From: Streptomyces paludis | Lineage (GTDB): Bacteria > Actinomycetota > Actinomycetes > Streptomycetales > Streptomycetaceae | DNA length: 64,000 nt | Direction: 5' to 3' | NCBI RefSeq assembly: GCF_003344965.1 | Contig: NZ_CP031194.1 | Coordinates: 7,378,001-7,442,000, forward strand | Shown: positions 42,196 through 50,637 of the stretch, piece by piece | How the letters are laid out: every line of letters begins with the position of its first letter | Numbering within the stretch: position 1 is the stretch's first letter | Notes under the pieces: model-generated | Seen by the model: the letters and a program-made list of their open reading frames with translations, nothing else | Database searches by the model: none | Told to the model about the DNA's origin: nothing | Made by a program: the position numbers and the translations under genes

Positions 42196-43680
42196 TCACG
42201 GCTTCGCGGTGACGGCCCGCGCGGGCTCGGCCTCGTCGGCGGTGGCGGAGGCCGCGGCGTGCGCGGGGCGGTGGCGGGGGAGGAAGACGGCGAGGCCGAA
42301 GGCGAGGAGGGCCGCGCCGGCGCCGATGGCCATGACCGTCCGGAAGCCGTTCTCGGAGGGCAGGACGCTGGTGCCGAAGGTGGTGGTCATCTGCGCCAGG
42401 ACGACGCCCGCGACCGCGCTGGCGACCGAGGTGCCGATGGAGCGCATCAGGGTGTTCAGACTGTTCGCCGCGGCCGTCTCGGACGCCGGCACGGCGCCCA
42501 TGATCAGCGCGGGCATGGCCCCGTACGCGAAGCCGACACCGGCGCCGATGACGCAGGACACCAGCACCAGGTGCCAGACCTCGGACATCAGCAGCATGTT
42601 CAGGCCGTAGCCCGCGGCGACGATGAGGGCACCGGCCATCAGGGTGATCTTGGGCCCCCGGGCCCTGGAGATGGCGGCGGACAGCGGCGCCATGGCCATC
42701 ATCACCAGGCCCTGCGGCGCCATCACCAGACCGACGGCGAGCATCGACTTGCCCAGCCCGTAGCCGGTGGCCGAGGGCAGCTGGAGCAGCTGCGGCAGGA
42801 CCAGGGACATCGCGAACATCGAGAAGCCGAACGCCACCGAGGCGAGGTTGGTGAAGAGCACCTGGCGGCGGGCCGTGGTGCGCAGGTCCACCAGGGGCTG
42901 GGCGGTGCGCAGCTCGTACGCGCCCCAGGCCAGCAGGACGACGACCGCGGTGGCCAGCAGGCCGAGGACCGTACCGCTGGTCCAGCCCCAGTCGCCGCCC
43001 TTCGAGACGGCCAGCAGCAGGGACACCAGTCCCACGGCCATACCGAGGGAGCCGACCAGGTCGAAGCGTCCGCCGGTGCGCACCTTCGACTCGGGCACGA
43101 ACGCCAGGACGAGCGCGATGGCGACGGCGCCGAGGGCGGCCGAGGTCCAGAACAGGACGTGCCAGTCGAAGTTGTCGGCGATCAGCGCGGCCGACGGCAG
43201 TCCGAGCGCGCCACCGACGCCCAGGGACGCGCTCATCAGCGCGGTCGACCCGGTGAGGCGCTCGGCGGGCAGCTCGTCGCGCATGATGCTGATGCCCAGC
43301 GGTACGACGGCGGCGGCCAGGCCCTGCATGACCCGTCCGGCGATCATCGGGATCAGGGAGTCGCTCAGCGCGGCGACGACCGACCCGGCCACCAGCAGAC
43401 CGAGGCTGACCAGCAGCAGCCGGCGCTTGCCGAACATGTCGCCGAGGCGTCCGGCCACCGGGGTGGCCACGGCGGCGGCGAGCAGGGTGGCGGTGACCGC
43501 CCAGATGGCGTTGGACGGCGAGGCGTCCAGCAGCCGGGGCAGCTCGGGGACGATCGGGATGACCAGGGTCTGCATCAGCGAGACCACGATGCCCGCGAAG
43601 GCCAGAACCGCCACCACGGCGTTCGGCCTCGGCGGGGTGGAACCTCGGGCCTCGGTGGCCCGGGCAGGGGCTTCGGACAT
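42196..43680 (-). CDS. DHA2-type multidrug MFS exporter
   Basis: A 494-residue membrane protein from ATG 43680, GGAGGC upstream. About 14 helices; loop 2-3 motif GRLGDMFGKRRLLLVSLG (about 77-94) and a motif-C-like GASLGVGGALGLPSAALIADNFDWHVLFW region identify the EmrB/QacA drug-proton antiporter group. Its promoter carries two copies of the 17-bp palindrome that recurs at the MarR gene 2.9 kb away, so it is probably MarR-repressed and induced by a toxic compound. Confidence 0.88.
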   Translation of the reverse strand: MSEAPARATEARGSTPPRPNAVVAVLAFAGIVVSLMQTLVIPIVPELPRLLDASPSNAIWAVTATLLAAAVATPVAGRLGDMFGKRRLLLVSLGLLVAGSVVAALSDSLIPMIAGRVMQGLAAAVVPLGISIMRDELPAERLTGSTALMSASLGVGGALGLPSAALIADNFDWHVLFWTSAALGAVAIALVLAFVPESKVRTGGRFDLVGSLGMAVGLVSLLLAVSKGGDWGWTSGTVLGLLATAVVVLLAWGAYELRTAQPLVDLRTTARRQVLFTNLASVAFGFSMFAMSLVLPQLLQLPSATGYGLGKSMLAVGLVMAPQGLVMMAMAPLSAAISRARGPKITLMAGALIVAAGYGLNMLLMSEVWHLVLVSCVIGAGVGFAYGAMPALIMGAVPASETAAANSLNTLMRSIGTSVASAVAGVVLAQMTTTFGTSVLPSENGFRTVMAIGAGAALLAFGLAVFLPRHRPAHAAASATADEAEPARAVTAKP

Positions 43681-43730
43681 GGGACTGCCTCCGTCAGGGG
43701 GTGAGCAGGGGGGAACAGGGATGAAACGGA

Positions 43731-43774
43731 TTGCTTGACTCACGCAACATAATACGCTTGATTGAGTTAAGCAA
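43731..43774. promoter_or_regulatory. two MarR-type operators at the exporter promoter
   Basis: TTGCTTGACTCACGCAA (43731-43747) and TTGATTGAGTTAAGCAA (43758-43774) are 17-bp imperfect palindromes 27 bases apart. They match three sites at 46539-46612 beside the MarR gene. Confidence 0.72.
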
Positions 43775-43821
43775 ATGATGCTGGTGGGGGGCGTGGGACC
43801 GGGTAGTCCGCTCGGCGGCCG

Positions 43822-45219
43822 TCATCGGCGCAGCGGCAGTTCGGCGACGACTTCGAAGCCGCCCCCGGGCCGGCGGCCCGCGTGGAGCCGGCCGCCGGCC
43901 GAGAGGGCGCGCTCGCGCATACCGAGGAGCCCGAAACCGTCGCCCGGCGGCGGGGCGCCGGGGGCGGAGGGCGAGCCGGGGGAGGGGGACGAGCCGGGGG
44001 AGGGGGACGCCGTACCTCCGTCGTCGGAGACGGTGATCTCCAGCAGGTCCCGCGTGTAGGCGAGCCGCACCTCGGCGGCGCCGGTGGCGGCGTGCTTGGT
44101 GACATTGGTCAGCGCCTCCTGCACGATGCGGTACGCCGTGAGATCCGCGCCGGGGGTCAGCGGCGCCGGGGGCCCCTCGACGACGACGGTGACGGCGAGT
44201 CCCGCGCCGCGGAACGAGGCGGCCAGGCCGGGCAGCCGGTCCAGCCCGGGGGCCGGCTCCGGGGACCGCTCCGGATCGTCCGTGTGGCGCAACAGGCCGA
44301 CGACGGCCTTGAGTTCGCGGATGGCCGAGGAGGTGCTGTCGGCGAGTTCGCCGACGATCCGCTCGGCCTCGCCGGGCCGGGTACGCAGCGACCGCGCGGC
44401 GGCGCCCGCCTGGATGTGGGCGAGGACGAGATGGTGGGCGACGACATCGTGCAGTTCGCGCGCGATCCGCATGCGCTCCTCGGTGACCCGGCGCCGGGTC
44501 TCCTCCTCCCGGGTGCGTTCCGCGTGCTCGGCCCTGGCCCGTACCGCGTCCAGATAGGCCGCGTGGATCCGGCCCACGGTGCCCAGGGAGGTCGGCAGCA
44601 GCAGCCAGGCCGCCGGGCCGACCAGCTTGAGGACCAGCGGTTCCCCGGCGGGGCCCGCGAGCAGCGCCGTACCCGCCAGCAGCGCGATGACGACGGCGGT
44701 GCAGAGGTTCGCGGTCCCGCGGCCGGTCCGCCCGGCCAGCGAGTAGAGCGCCACCAGGAGCGCTCCCAGCAGCAGGACGGTGACGACATAGCCGAGCGCG
44801 GTGATGGCGACGGCGCAGACCGCGGCCACCGCCACCGTGGTACGGGGCCGGTCGCGGCGCCACAGCAGGGTGGCGCAGGAGACCCCCGCCAGGCCCTGTC
44901 CGGCAAATAGCGCCGTCCGCCCGTAGGGCGGGGCTCGCGGCGTCTGGTGCGTGCGATCGCAAGGCGGAGGGTCGTCCTCGTACTGGACGTACTTGGACGG
45001 GCCCGACAACGCGGCGAGCGTGCGTGCCAGGCGTCGTGAGCCAGGCGGGATTTGCCGGACAGGGCCTGGCAGCACCCCGGGCCACCACGGGGGTCCGGGG
45101 GAGCGGCCCGGCAGGGTGATCATGCTGCCGGGGAAGGAACAGGCGAAGAGCGCCAGGGCCAAGGCCGCGTCGACGGTACGGGGATGGCCGCGCAGACGCC
45201 GCCGCAAGCTGTCGATCAT
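43822..45219 (-). CDS. NarL-type sensor histidine kinase carrying an in-frame insertion
   Basis: A 465-residue kinase from ATG 45219. The catalytic half is intact: H-box RIARELHDVVAHHLVLAHI (about 254-272), N-box TAYRIVQEALTNVTKHA, G-box DGFGLLGMRERALSAGG. The N-terminal membrane part should have several helices, but residues 51-110 are encoded by the inverted-repeat element at 44888-45070; removing them restores a natural WWPGVL-AGVSCATLLWRRDRP helix. The element therefore splits a membrane helix with charged, Pro-rich sequence. No response regulator is adjacent, so it is an orphan, and its sensing function may be lost. Confidence 0.8.
   Translation of the reverse strand: MIDSLRRRLRGHPRTVDAALALALFACSFPGSMITLPGRSPGPPWWPGVLPGPVRQIPPGSRRLARTLAALSGPSKYVQYEDDPPPCDRTHQTPRAPPYGRTALFAGQGLAGVSCATLLWRRDRPRTTVAVAAVCAVAITALGYVVTVLLLGALLVALYSLAGRTGRGTANLCTAVVIALLAGTALLAGPAGEPLVLKLVGPAAWLLLPTSLGTVGRIHAAYLDAVRARAEHAERTREEETRRRVTEERMRIARELHDVVAHHLVLAHIQAGAAARSLRTRPGEAERIVGELADSTSSAIRELKAVVGLLRHTDDPERSPEPAPGLDRLPGLAASFRGAGLAVTVVVEGPPAPLTPGADLTAYRIVQEALTNVTKHAATGAAEVRLAYTRDLLEITVSDDGGTASPSPGSSPSPGSPSAPGAPPPGDGFGLLGMRERALSAGGRLHAGRRPGGGFEVVAELPLRR
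44888..45070. mobile_element. 183-bp MITE/REP-like element with long terminal inverted repeats
   Basis: The ends are 27-base inverted repeats differing at two positions; the outer 20 bases (GCCAGGCCCTGTCCGGCAAA) are perfect. Inside, further arms (about 44936-44962 and 45018-45043) pair with differences that are mostly C/T and A/G transitions, which would still pair as G-U in RNA. There is no transposase, and no clear target duplication. Length is divisible by three, so the host frame is open. Confidence 0.75.
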
Positions 45220-45365
45220 GAGGTCGGGTCCTGTCCGGCGTCCTGTCCGGGCGGCGCCGGTGCTGGTGCCGCGGCCGGAGAGGTGCCGCCGTGGGCATGG
45301 CCGGTACGTACGGGGGCGGCTGAGGCCGGGCGGCGGGGCGCCGTACCGGAGCCGGGCGGCGCGCC

Positions 45366-45399
45366 GGTTCCCGCCGACCGGTCCCGGTCGGCGGGAACC
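45366..45399 (-). terminator. hairpin terminator downstream of the alcohol dehydrogenase
   Basis: A perfect 16-bp stem (GGTTCCCGCCGACCGG with its complement) around TC. It lies 16 bases past the dehydrogenase stop. The rest of 45220-45414 holds nothing else recognisable apart from the kinase promoter. Confidence 0.7.
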
Positions 45400-45414
45400 C
45401 GGAGGCCGTCGGTG

Positions 45415-46464
45415 TTACGCCGCCGGGCCGTCGAAGGTGACGACGACCTTCTCCGCCGCTCCCGGCGTGAGGGTGAGGTCGAAGGCGCGCCCGACCTCGG
45501 AGAACGGGACGCGGTGGCTGATGAGCCGGGCGAACCGCTCCTGGTGCTCGACGATCTCCGGGGTGACCTCGAAGATCTCCGTGGGGTAGCCCTGGGAGGC
45601 GATGAGGGTCAGCTCGCTGCGGAGCATGCCGCCGAGATCGATGGCGGCGGACTTCTTCTGGACGGCGACCATCACCATCTTCGCCCCCCACTTGGCGGAC
45701 GCCACGGTCGCGTCGAAGACGGCGGGCGCGCCGGCGGCGTCGATGTAGATGTCGGTGCCGGCCCTGGGCTGGCCGAGGGCGTTGACGGCCTCGCCGTGCA
45801 GCTCGGTGAGGCGGGCGGTGACGTCCTCGGTGGCGGAGTTGATGACGGCGTCCGCGCCGATGGCGAGGGCCGTCTCCAGCCGCTCGGGGATGACGTCGGC
45901 GACGGTCACATGCTCGACTCCGCGCAGCTTCAGCCAGATGGCGGCGCCCAGCCCGATCGGCCCGGCGCCGAAGACGACGACCTTGTCGGCGGGGCGCGCC
46001 CCGGAGCGGTTGACGCAGTGACGGGCGACGGCCATGGGCTCGTTGAGCGCGGCGACGTCGAAGGGGACGGTGTCGGGGAAGACCGCGACGTTCTTGCCCA
46101 CGGCGGCGCCCTCGATGAGCAGATACTCGCGCATCCCGCCCAGCTCGCCGCCGCAGCCGATGATGCCGGAGGGCACGCCCTGCGGGTTGACGACCACACG
46201 GTCCCCGGCCTTCAGCCCGGTGACCTCGGCGCCCGCCTCGACGATCTCACCGGCCGGCTCGTGCCCGAGGGGCAGCGGGATCATCGACCCGCCGGGGCCG
46301 AAGGGGGCGCCGCCCATGTGCAGGAAGCTCACATCGGTGCCACAGATGCCGCAGGCGCGGACCCGTACCACCACATCCCGGGGGCCGGGGACGGGCCGCT
46401 CGATCTCCACCACGTCGACGGTGTTCGGCGCGGTGCCGGTCTGGACGGACTTCATCGTGGCCAT
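45415..46464 (-). CDS. zinc-dependent alcohol dehydrogenase, MarR-controlled
   Basis: A 349-residue medium-chain dehydrogenase from ATG 46464. Catalytic zinc residues in GICGTDVSFLHMG and LGHEPAGE; nucleotide site VVVFGAGPIGLGAAIWLKLRGVEHVTVAD (about 163-191). Unlike sorbitol dehydrogenases of the window it lacks the four-Cys structural zinc loop (the segment reads NPQGVPSGIIGCGGELGG). It is divergent from the MarR gene with three operator-like palindromes between, so it belongs to the same regulon as the DHA2 exporter; perhaps a detoxifying reductase. Confidence 0.85.
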   Translation of the reverse strand: MATMKSVQTGTAPNTVDVVEIERPVPGPRDVVVRVRACGICGTDVSFLHMGGAPFGPGGSMIPLPLGHEPAGEIVEAGAEVTGLKAGDRVVVNPQGVPSGIIGCGGELGGMREYLLIEGAAVGKNVAVFPDTVPFDVAALNEPMAVARHCVNRSGARPADKVVVFGAGPIGLGAAIWLKLRGVEHVTVADVIPERLETALAIGADAVINSATEDVTARLTELHGEAVNALGQPRAGTDIYIDAAGAPAVFDATVASAKWGAKMVMVAVQKKSAAIDLGGMLRSELTLIASQGYPTEIFEVTPEIVEHQERFARLISHRVPFSEVGRAFDLTLTPGAAEKVVVTFDGPAA

Positions 46465-46538
46465 GGGGGCTCTCTTCTCCTCGGAGGTACGGAAAAAACA
46501 GGAAAACCGGCCGGGTGCGCACCCGGACCGGGACCCAG

Positions 46539-46612
46539 TTGCTTGAGTTAGGCAAGCATAAATGAGTTACTTGAGTCAAGCAAGCTTCTTATGCGTTGCT
46601 TAAGTTACGCAA
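46539..46612. promoter_or_regulatory. three MarR-type operators between the dehydrogenase and MarR genes
   Basis: TTGCTTGAGTTAGGCAA (46539-46555), TTACTTGAGTCAAGCAA (46567-46583) and TTGCTTAAGTTACGCAA (46596-46612) repeat at 28-29 base spacing. The last ends 21 bases before the MarR start, where it would block its promoter. Confidence 0.78.
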
Positions 46613-46632
46613 CTATCGGTTAGGGTGGCGGC

Positions 46633-47223
46633 ATGTCCCCACAGTCCCCCGGCGCGGACCCCGTCTCCGCTGATGTGATCGAGGTCGAACGGCTTCTCAC
46701 CCGTATCGCCTATCTGGCCGGCGGTGTCCGGCAGCACGGGCAACTCGCGGCCGAGGCCGGGCTGTCGCTCGACCGGGCCGCCGTGGCACTCCTGCGCCAC
46801 GTCGCCGACAGCGAGCCGCTGCGCCCGGGGGAGCTGGCGGCCCGGCTCTCCGTGGAGGCGTCCCACATCACCCGCCAGCTGCGGCAGTTGGAGGCCGGCG
46901 GCTATGTCGTCCGGGTGCCCGACCCGGACGACCGGCGCGCCCGGCGGGTCCGCCTCACCGACGCAGGCCGGGACGCGATCGACCGGATCCGCGCGGTGGG
47001 CCGCCGGGGCATCGAGGTGGCGCTGTCGGACTGGTCGCCCGAGGATCTGCGGCGGATCGCCGGGCTGTTCGACCGGCTGGTCGACGACTTCGTCGCGCAC
47101 GCCGCCCCGAACGCCGCGCTGCGCGATGTCGTCGCCGAGGACGCGGCCATCCGCGAGGGGCTCGACGGCTCCGGCACGGTGCCGTCCCCCCGGACGCCTC
47201 CGGGCCAACCGCCGCGGCGGTGA
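46633..47223 (+). CDS. MarR-family transcriptional regulator
   Basis: A 196-residue protein with AGGGTGG before the ATG. The winged helix is clear: [51 protein letters not shown] (about 59-109), where [11 protein letters not shown] is the typical wing. It is flanked upstream by three copies of a palindrome also found at the exporter gene, which marks it as repressor of itself, the dehydrogenase and the exporter. The C-terminal 35 residues are disordered. The ligand is unknown. Confidence 0.9.
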   Translation: MSPQSPGADPVSADVIEVERLLTRIAYLAGGVRQHGQLAAEAGLSLDRAAVALLRHVADSEPLRPGELAARLSVEASHITRQLRQLEAGGYVVRVPDPDDRRARRVRLTDAGRDAIDRIRAVGRRGIEVALSDWSPEDLRRIAGLFDRLVDDFVAHAAPNAALRDVVAEDAAIREGLDGSGTVPSPRTPPGQPPRR

Positions 47224-47276
47224 CGGGCCGGCGGATCAACAGACCTCTCCCGTAGGGGAGTTGGGCCCCAGGACCG

Positions 47277-47906
47277 TCAGGCGTCCGAGGTGTCCGCTGC
47301 CGGATCGCCGGACTCCGGGCCGAGCAGCGCCAGGAAGTCCCGGAACGCCGTGGGCATGTCGACCGCTCCCGGGTCCAGCAGCCACTGGAGCTGGAGCCCG
47401 TCCATCACCGCGACGAGCAGGGGAGCGGCGCGCTCGGGGGTGAGCCCGCCCGGCAGCCGGTCGCCGTACTCCCTGCGCAGCACCTCGACCAGTGACGCAC
47501 GGACCTGCGCGTAGCGGTGCTCGAAGAACTCCCGGGCCGGATGGTCCTCGGTGACACTGTCACCGGCCAGCACCGTGAAGGTCTGTACGACACCGGGCCG
47601 GTCCGCGTTGTACTCCACCAGCCGCGCCAGGGTCTCCAGCGGCCAGGGCTCGCCCTTGGTCGCGGCGGAGGCCATGTCCCATTCGTCGCGGGCCTCCAGG
47701 ACCGCGACCATCAGCGCCTCCTTGCCGGGGAAGTGGTGCAGCAGACCCTGCTGGGTCAGCCCCGCCCGCTCGGCCACGGCCGCGATCGACGTACCCCGGT
47801 AGCCGCGCTCGGAGATGATCTCCAGAGCGGCCTGGATGATCTCCGCGCGCCGGTTCGAGGCCCGGAGTGCCCGGCCGCCCTGTCGTCCCGGGGAGTTGCC
47901 TGCCAT
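47277..47906 (-). CDS. TetR-family transcriptional regulator
   Basis: A 209-residue protein with an N-terminal helix-turn-helix, IIQAALEIISERGYRGTSIAAVAERAGLTQQGLLHHFPGKEALM (about 23-66), and a helical ligand domain. It is divergent from the GH3 beta-glucosidase, and CGTAAGAATTACG (47943-47955), a small palindrome, lies between them, so it probably regulates the glucosidase and itself. Confidence 0.88.
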   Translation of the reverse strand: MAGNSPGRQGGRALRASNRRAEIIQAALEIISERGYRGTSIAAVAERAGLTQQGLLHHFPGKEALMVAVLEARDEWDMASAATKGEPWPLETLARLVEYNADRPGVVQTFTVLAGDSVTEDHPAREFFEHRYAQVRASLVEVLRREYGDRLPGGLTPERAAPLLVAVMDGLQLQWLLDPGAVDMPTAFRDFLALLGPESGDPAADTSDA

Positions 47907-47942
47907 GGCGTGAGCCTAACGCGCCGGAGGAGCCTCTCGTGA

Positions 47943-47955
47943 CGTAAGAATTACG
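47943..47955. promoter_or_regulatory. small palindrome, candidate TetR operator
   Basis: CGTAA and TTACG flank GAA, 37 bases before the TetR start and in an A/T-rich stretch expected to hold the divergent promoters. Short and unproven. Confidence 0.4.
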
Positions 47956-48078
47956 AATGTATAACGACACCTACCGGAAATGAGGTCCGCGGGGTCACTA
48001 TGCAGACACCACTTCCGACTGCCGCCCGGCTCAACGACCCACCACGCGCCACCACGACCCACAAGGAGTGAACTCCTC

Positions 48079-50553
48079 ATGACCGACTACGCCAAGACTG
48101 TCGAGGACGCCGTCGAGACCGCGCTCGGCAAGCTCGATCTGGACGACAAGGCGCGGCTGCTGGCCGGGCAGGACATGTGGTCGCTGCCGGCGTTTCCGGG
48201 GATCGGGCTCGGTTCGCTGGTGATGTCGGACGGTCCGGTGGGGGTCCGGGGGGTGCGCTGGACGGCGGATGATCCCTCGGTCGCGCTGCCGTCGCCGACC
48301 GCGCTGGCGGCGAGCTGGGATCCGGGGCTGGCGCGGCGGGCGGGGCGGCTGCTGGCGCAGGAGGCGCGCCGCAAGGGTGTGCATGTGCTGCTGGCTCCGA
48401 CGGTGAATCTGCACCGGTCGCCGCTGGGCGGGCGGCACTTCGAGGCGTACAGCGAGGACCCGTACCTCACGGGCGAGATCGGCACGGGATACGTGCTGGG
48501 CGTCCAGGACGGCGGCGTCGGCACGACCGTCAAGCACTTCGTCGCCAACGACGCCGAGACCGACCGCTTCACCGTCGACAACATCGTCGCCCCCCGCCCC
48601 CTGCGCGAGCTGTACCTCGCCCCCTTCGAAGCCATCGTCAAGAACGCCCACCCCTGGGGCATCATGGCCGCCTACAACCAGGTCAACGGCTCCACCATGA
48701 CCGAACACCGCTACCTCCAGAACGAGGTGCTGCGCGGCGAGTGGGGCTTCGACGGCTACATCGTCTCCGACTGGATGGCCACCCGCTCCACCGCCGCCGC
48801 CGTCAACGGCGGCCTCGACGTGGCCATGCCCGGCCCCCGTACGGTCTACGGCGAGGCCCTCGCCGCGGCCGTACGGAGCGGAGAGGTGGCGGAGGCGGTC
48901 GTCGACGGCGCCGTACGCAACGTCCTGCGGCTGGCCGCCCGCGTCGGCATCCTCGACGGCACCCCGCCCGCCGTCACCGAACTCCCCGCGCACACCGACG
49001 GCCCGGCGCTCGCCCGCGAGATCGCCCGCCGCTCCTTCGTCCTCGTCCGCAACGAGAACGGCACCCTGCCGCTCGCCCCCGGCGCGGACGCCACCATCGC
49101 CCTGATCGGCGCCGCCGCCCGCGAGGCCCGCGTCCTCGGCGGCGGCTCGGCCCAGGTCTTCCCCGCCCATGTCGTCTCCCCGCTGGAGGGCCTCACCGCC
49201 GCCCTGCCCGCCGGGGCGACCCTCACCTACGCCACCGGCGCCGACCCCACCGACGAACTCGCCGCCGCGGGCGCGGGCTTCACCCTGCGGGCCGTCGTAC
49301 GGGACGCGGCCGGCGAGATCCTGGGCTCCGGTCCGCTGCCCAGCGGCCAGATCCAGTGGTTCGGCAGCGACCTCCCCGACGGCGTCACCTACGAGGCCCT
49401 GCACAGCGTGGAGGTGACCGGCACCTTCACCCCGCGCGAGAGCGGCCCGCACACCTTCGGCACCAAGGGCCTCGGCGGCTTCAAGCTGGCCGTCGACGGC
49501 CGGGTGCTCTTCGACGGAGTGGCGAGCGCCACGAAGGACGACCCGTTCGAGGCGTTCTTCGGCGAGCCGGTCCCGCGCGGACAGGTCGACCTCACCGCCG
49601 GCCGGAGCGTCGAGGTCAGCCTCTTCCACATCGCCACGAAGCCCGCGGACGCGCCGATCCAGTCGATCGGCTTCTCCCTCGCGCACCGCGCTCCCGAGCG
49701 CGACGCCGACGAGATGATCGAGGAGGCGGTGGCCGCCGCCGCTGCCGCCGGCACCGCGATCGTCGTGGTGGCCACCACCGACCGCGTCGAGAGCGAGGGC
49801 TTCGACCGCACCTCGCTGGCCCTCCCCGGCCGGCAGGACGAACTCGTCGCCCGCGTCGCCGCCGTCAACCCCCGTACCGTCGTCATCGTCAACTCCGGCT
49901 CCCCGGTGGAGCTGCCCTGGCGTGAGGACGTCGCGGCGGTGCTGCTCGGCTGGTTCCCGGGCCAGGAGGCCGGCGCCGCGCTCGCCGATGTGCTGCTCGG
50001 CGCCGCCGAACCGGGCGGCCGGCTCCCCACCACCTGGCCGGTGGCCCTGGCCGACGTCCCGGTCACCCAGGTCGTGCCGGACGACGGGGTCCTCCGCTAC
50101 GACGAGGGCGTGCTGATCGGCTACCGCGCCTGGGAGCGCGCCGGCACCGTCCCCGCGTACCCCTTCGGCCACGGCCTCGGCTACACCACCTGGTCGTACA
50201 AGACCATCGAACTGACCGGCCGCACCGCCAAGGTCCGCCTCCGCAACACCGGTTCCCGGCCCGGCCGCGAGGTCGTCCAGCTGTACGTGAGCCCCGAGGC
50301 CCCGGAGACGGCCGGGACGCCGGGGACGCCCGAGGCCCCGGAGCGCCCGGCGCGCTGGCTGGCCGCGTTCGGCTCGGCCGAGGCCGGGCCCGGCGAGACG
50401 GTCGATGTCACCCTGGAGCTGCCGGAGCGCGCCTTCCAGATCTGGGACGAGACCGCCGGCGACTGGAGCACCGTCCCCGGTGTCTACCACCTCGCCGCGT
50501 CGCACTCGCTCACCGACCCCCGGATCTCGATCTCGCTGCGCGTCGGCGGCTGA
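48079..50553 (+). CDS. GH3 beta-glucosidase with PA14 and fibronectin-III-like domains
   Basis: An 824-residue glycosidase; ATG 48079 follows AAGGAG by ten bases and gives the usual MTDY-type start with no signal peptide, so it is cytoplasmic. The N-terminal barrel has GVHVLLAPTVNLHRSPLGGRHFEAYSEDP, KHFVANDAE and the nucleophile region YIVSDWMA (Asp about 230). A PA14 insert (about 390-535; SGPHTFGTKGLGGFKLAVDG) interrupts the second domain, and a C-terminal FnIII-like domain follows the acid/base region. This layout is common in enzymes that remove beta-glucosyl units from oligosaccharides or natural products. Likely TetR-controlled. Confidence 0.92.
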   Translation: MTDYAKTVEDAVETALGKLDLDDKARLLAGQDMWSLPAFPGIGLGSLVMSDGPVGVRGVRWTADDPSVALPSPTALAASWDPGLARRAGRLLAQEARRKGVHVLLAPTVNLHRSPLGGRHFEAYSEDPYLTGEIGTGYVLGVQDGGVGTTVKHFVANDAETDRFTVDNIVAPRPLRELYLAPFEAIVKNAHPWGIMAAYNQVNGSTMTEHRYLQNEVLRGEWGFDGYIVSDWMATRSTAAAVNGGLDVAMPGPRTVYGEALAAAVRSGEVAEAVVDGAVRNVLRLAARVGILDGTPPAVTELPAHTDGPALAREIARRSFVLVRNENGTLPLAPGADATIALIGAAAREARVLGGGSAQVFPAHVVSPLEGLTAALPAGATLTYATGADPTDELAAAGAGFTLRAVVRDAAGEILGSGPLPSGQIQWFGSDLPDGVTYEALHSVEVTGTFTPRESGPHTFGTKGLGGFKLAVDGRVLFDGVASATKDDPFEAFFGEPVPRGQVDLTAGRSVEVSLFHIATKPADAPIQSIGFSLAHRAPERDADEMIEEAVAAAAAAGTAIVVVATTDRVESEGFDRTSLALPGRQDELVARVAAVNPRTVVIVNSGSPVELPWREDVAAVLLGWFPGQEAGAALADVLLGAAEPGGRLPTTWPVALADVPVTQVVPDDGVLRYDEGVLIGYRAWERAGTVPAYPFGHGLGYTTWSYKTIELTGRTAKVRLRNTGSRPGREVVQLYVSPEAPETAGTPGTPEAPERPARWLAAFGSAEAGPGETVDVTLELPERAFQIWDETAGDWSTVPGVYHLAASHSLTDPRISISLRVGG

Positions 50554-50565
50554 CGGACCTGTCCT

Positions 50566-50595
50566 CCGGACCGGCGGTGGCCGCCGCCGGTCCGG
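50566..50595 (+). terminator. hairpin terminator of the GH3 gene
   Basis: CCGGACCGGCGG pairs with CCGCCGGTCCGG around TGGCCG, 13 bases past the stop. Confidence 0.7.
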
Positions 50596-50637
50596 GGATA
50601 GGCTGCTCCCCGGTCCTGACGCCGAGGTGGGAAAAGG

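Noticed and set aside
42052..43704. Plus-strand open frame opposite the DHA2 exporter
   Set aside because: Rich in Gly, His, Arg and Gln with no fold signature; the exporter helices are on the other strand.
44888..45070. Inverted-repeat element considered as an intact insertion sequence
   Set aside because: At 183 bp it is too short for a transposase, and none is encoded; it can only be a non-autonomous or REP-like element.
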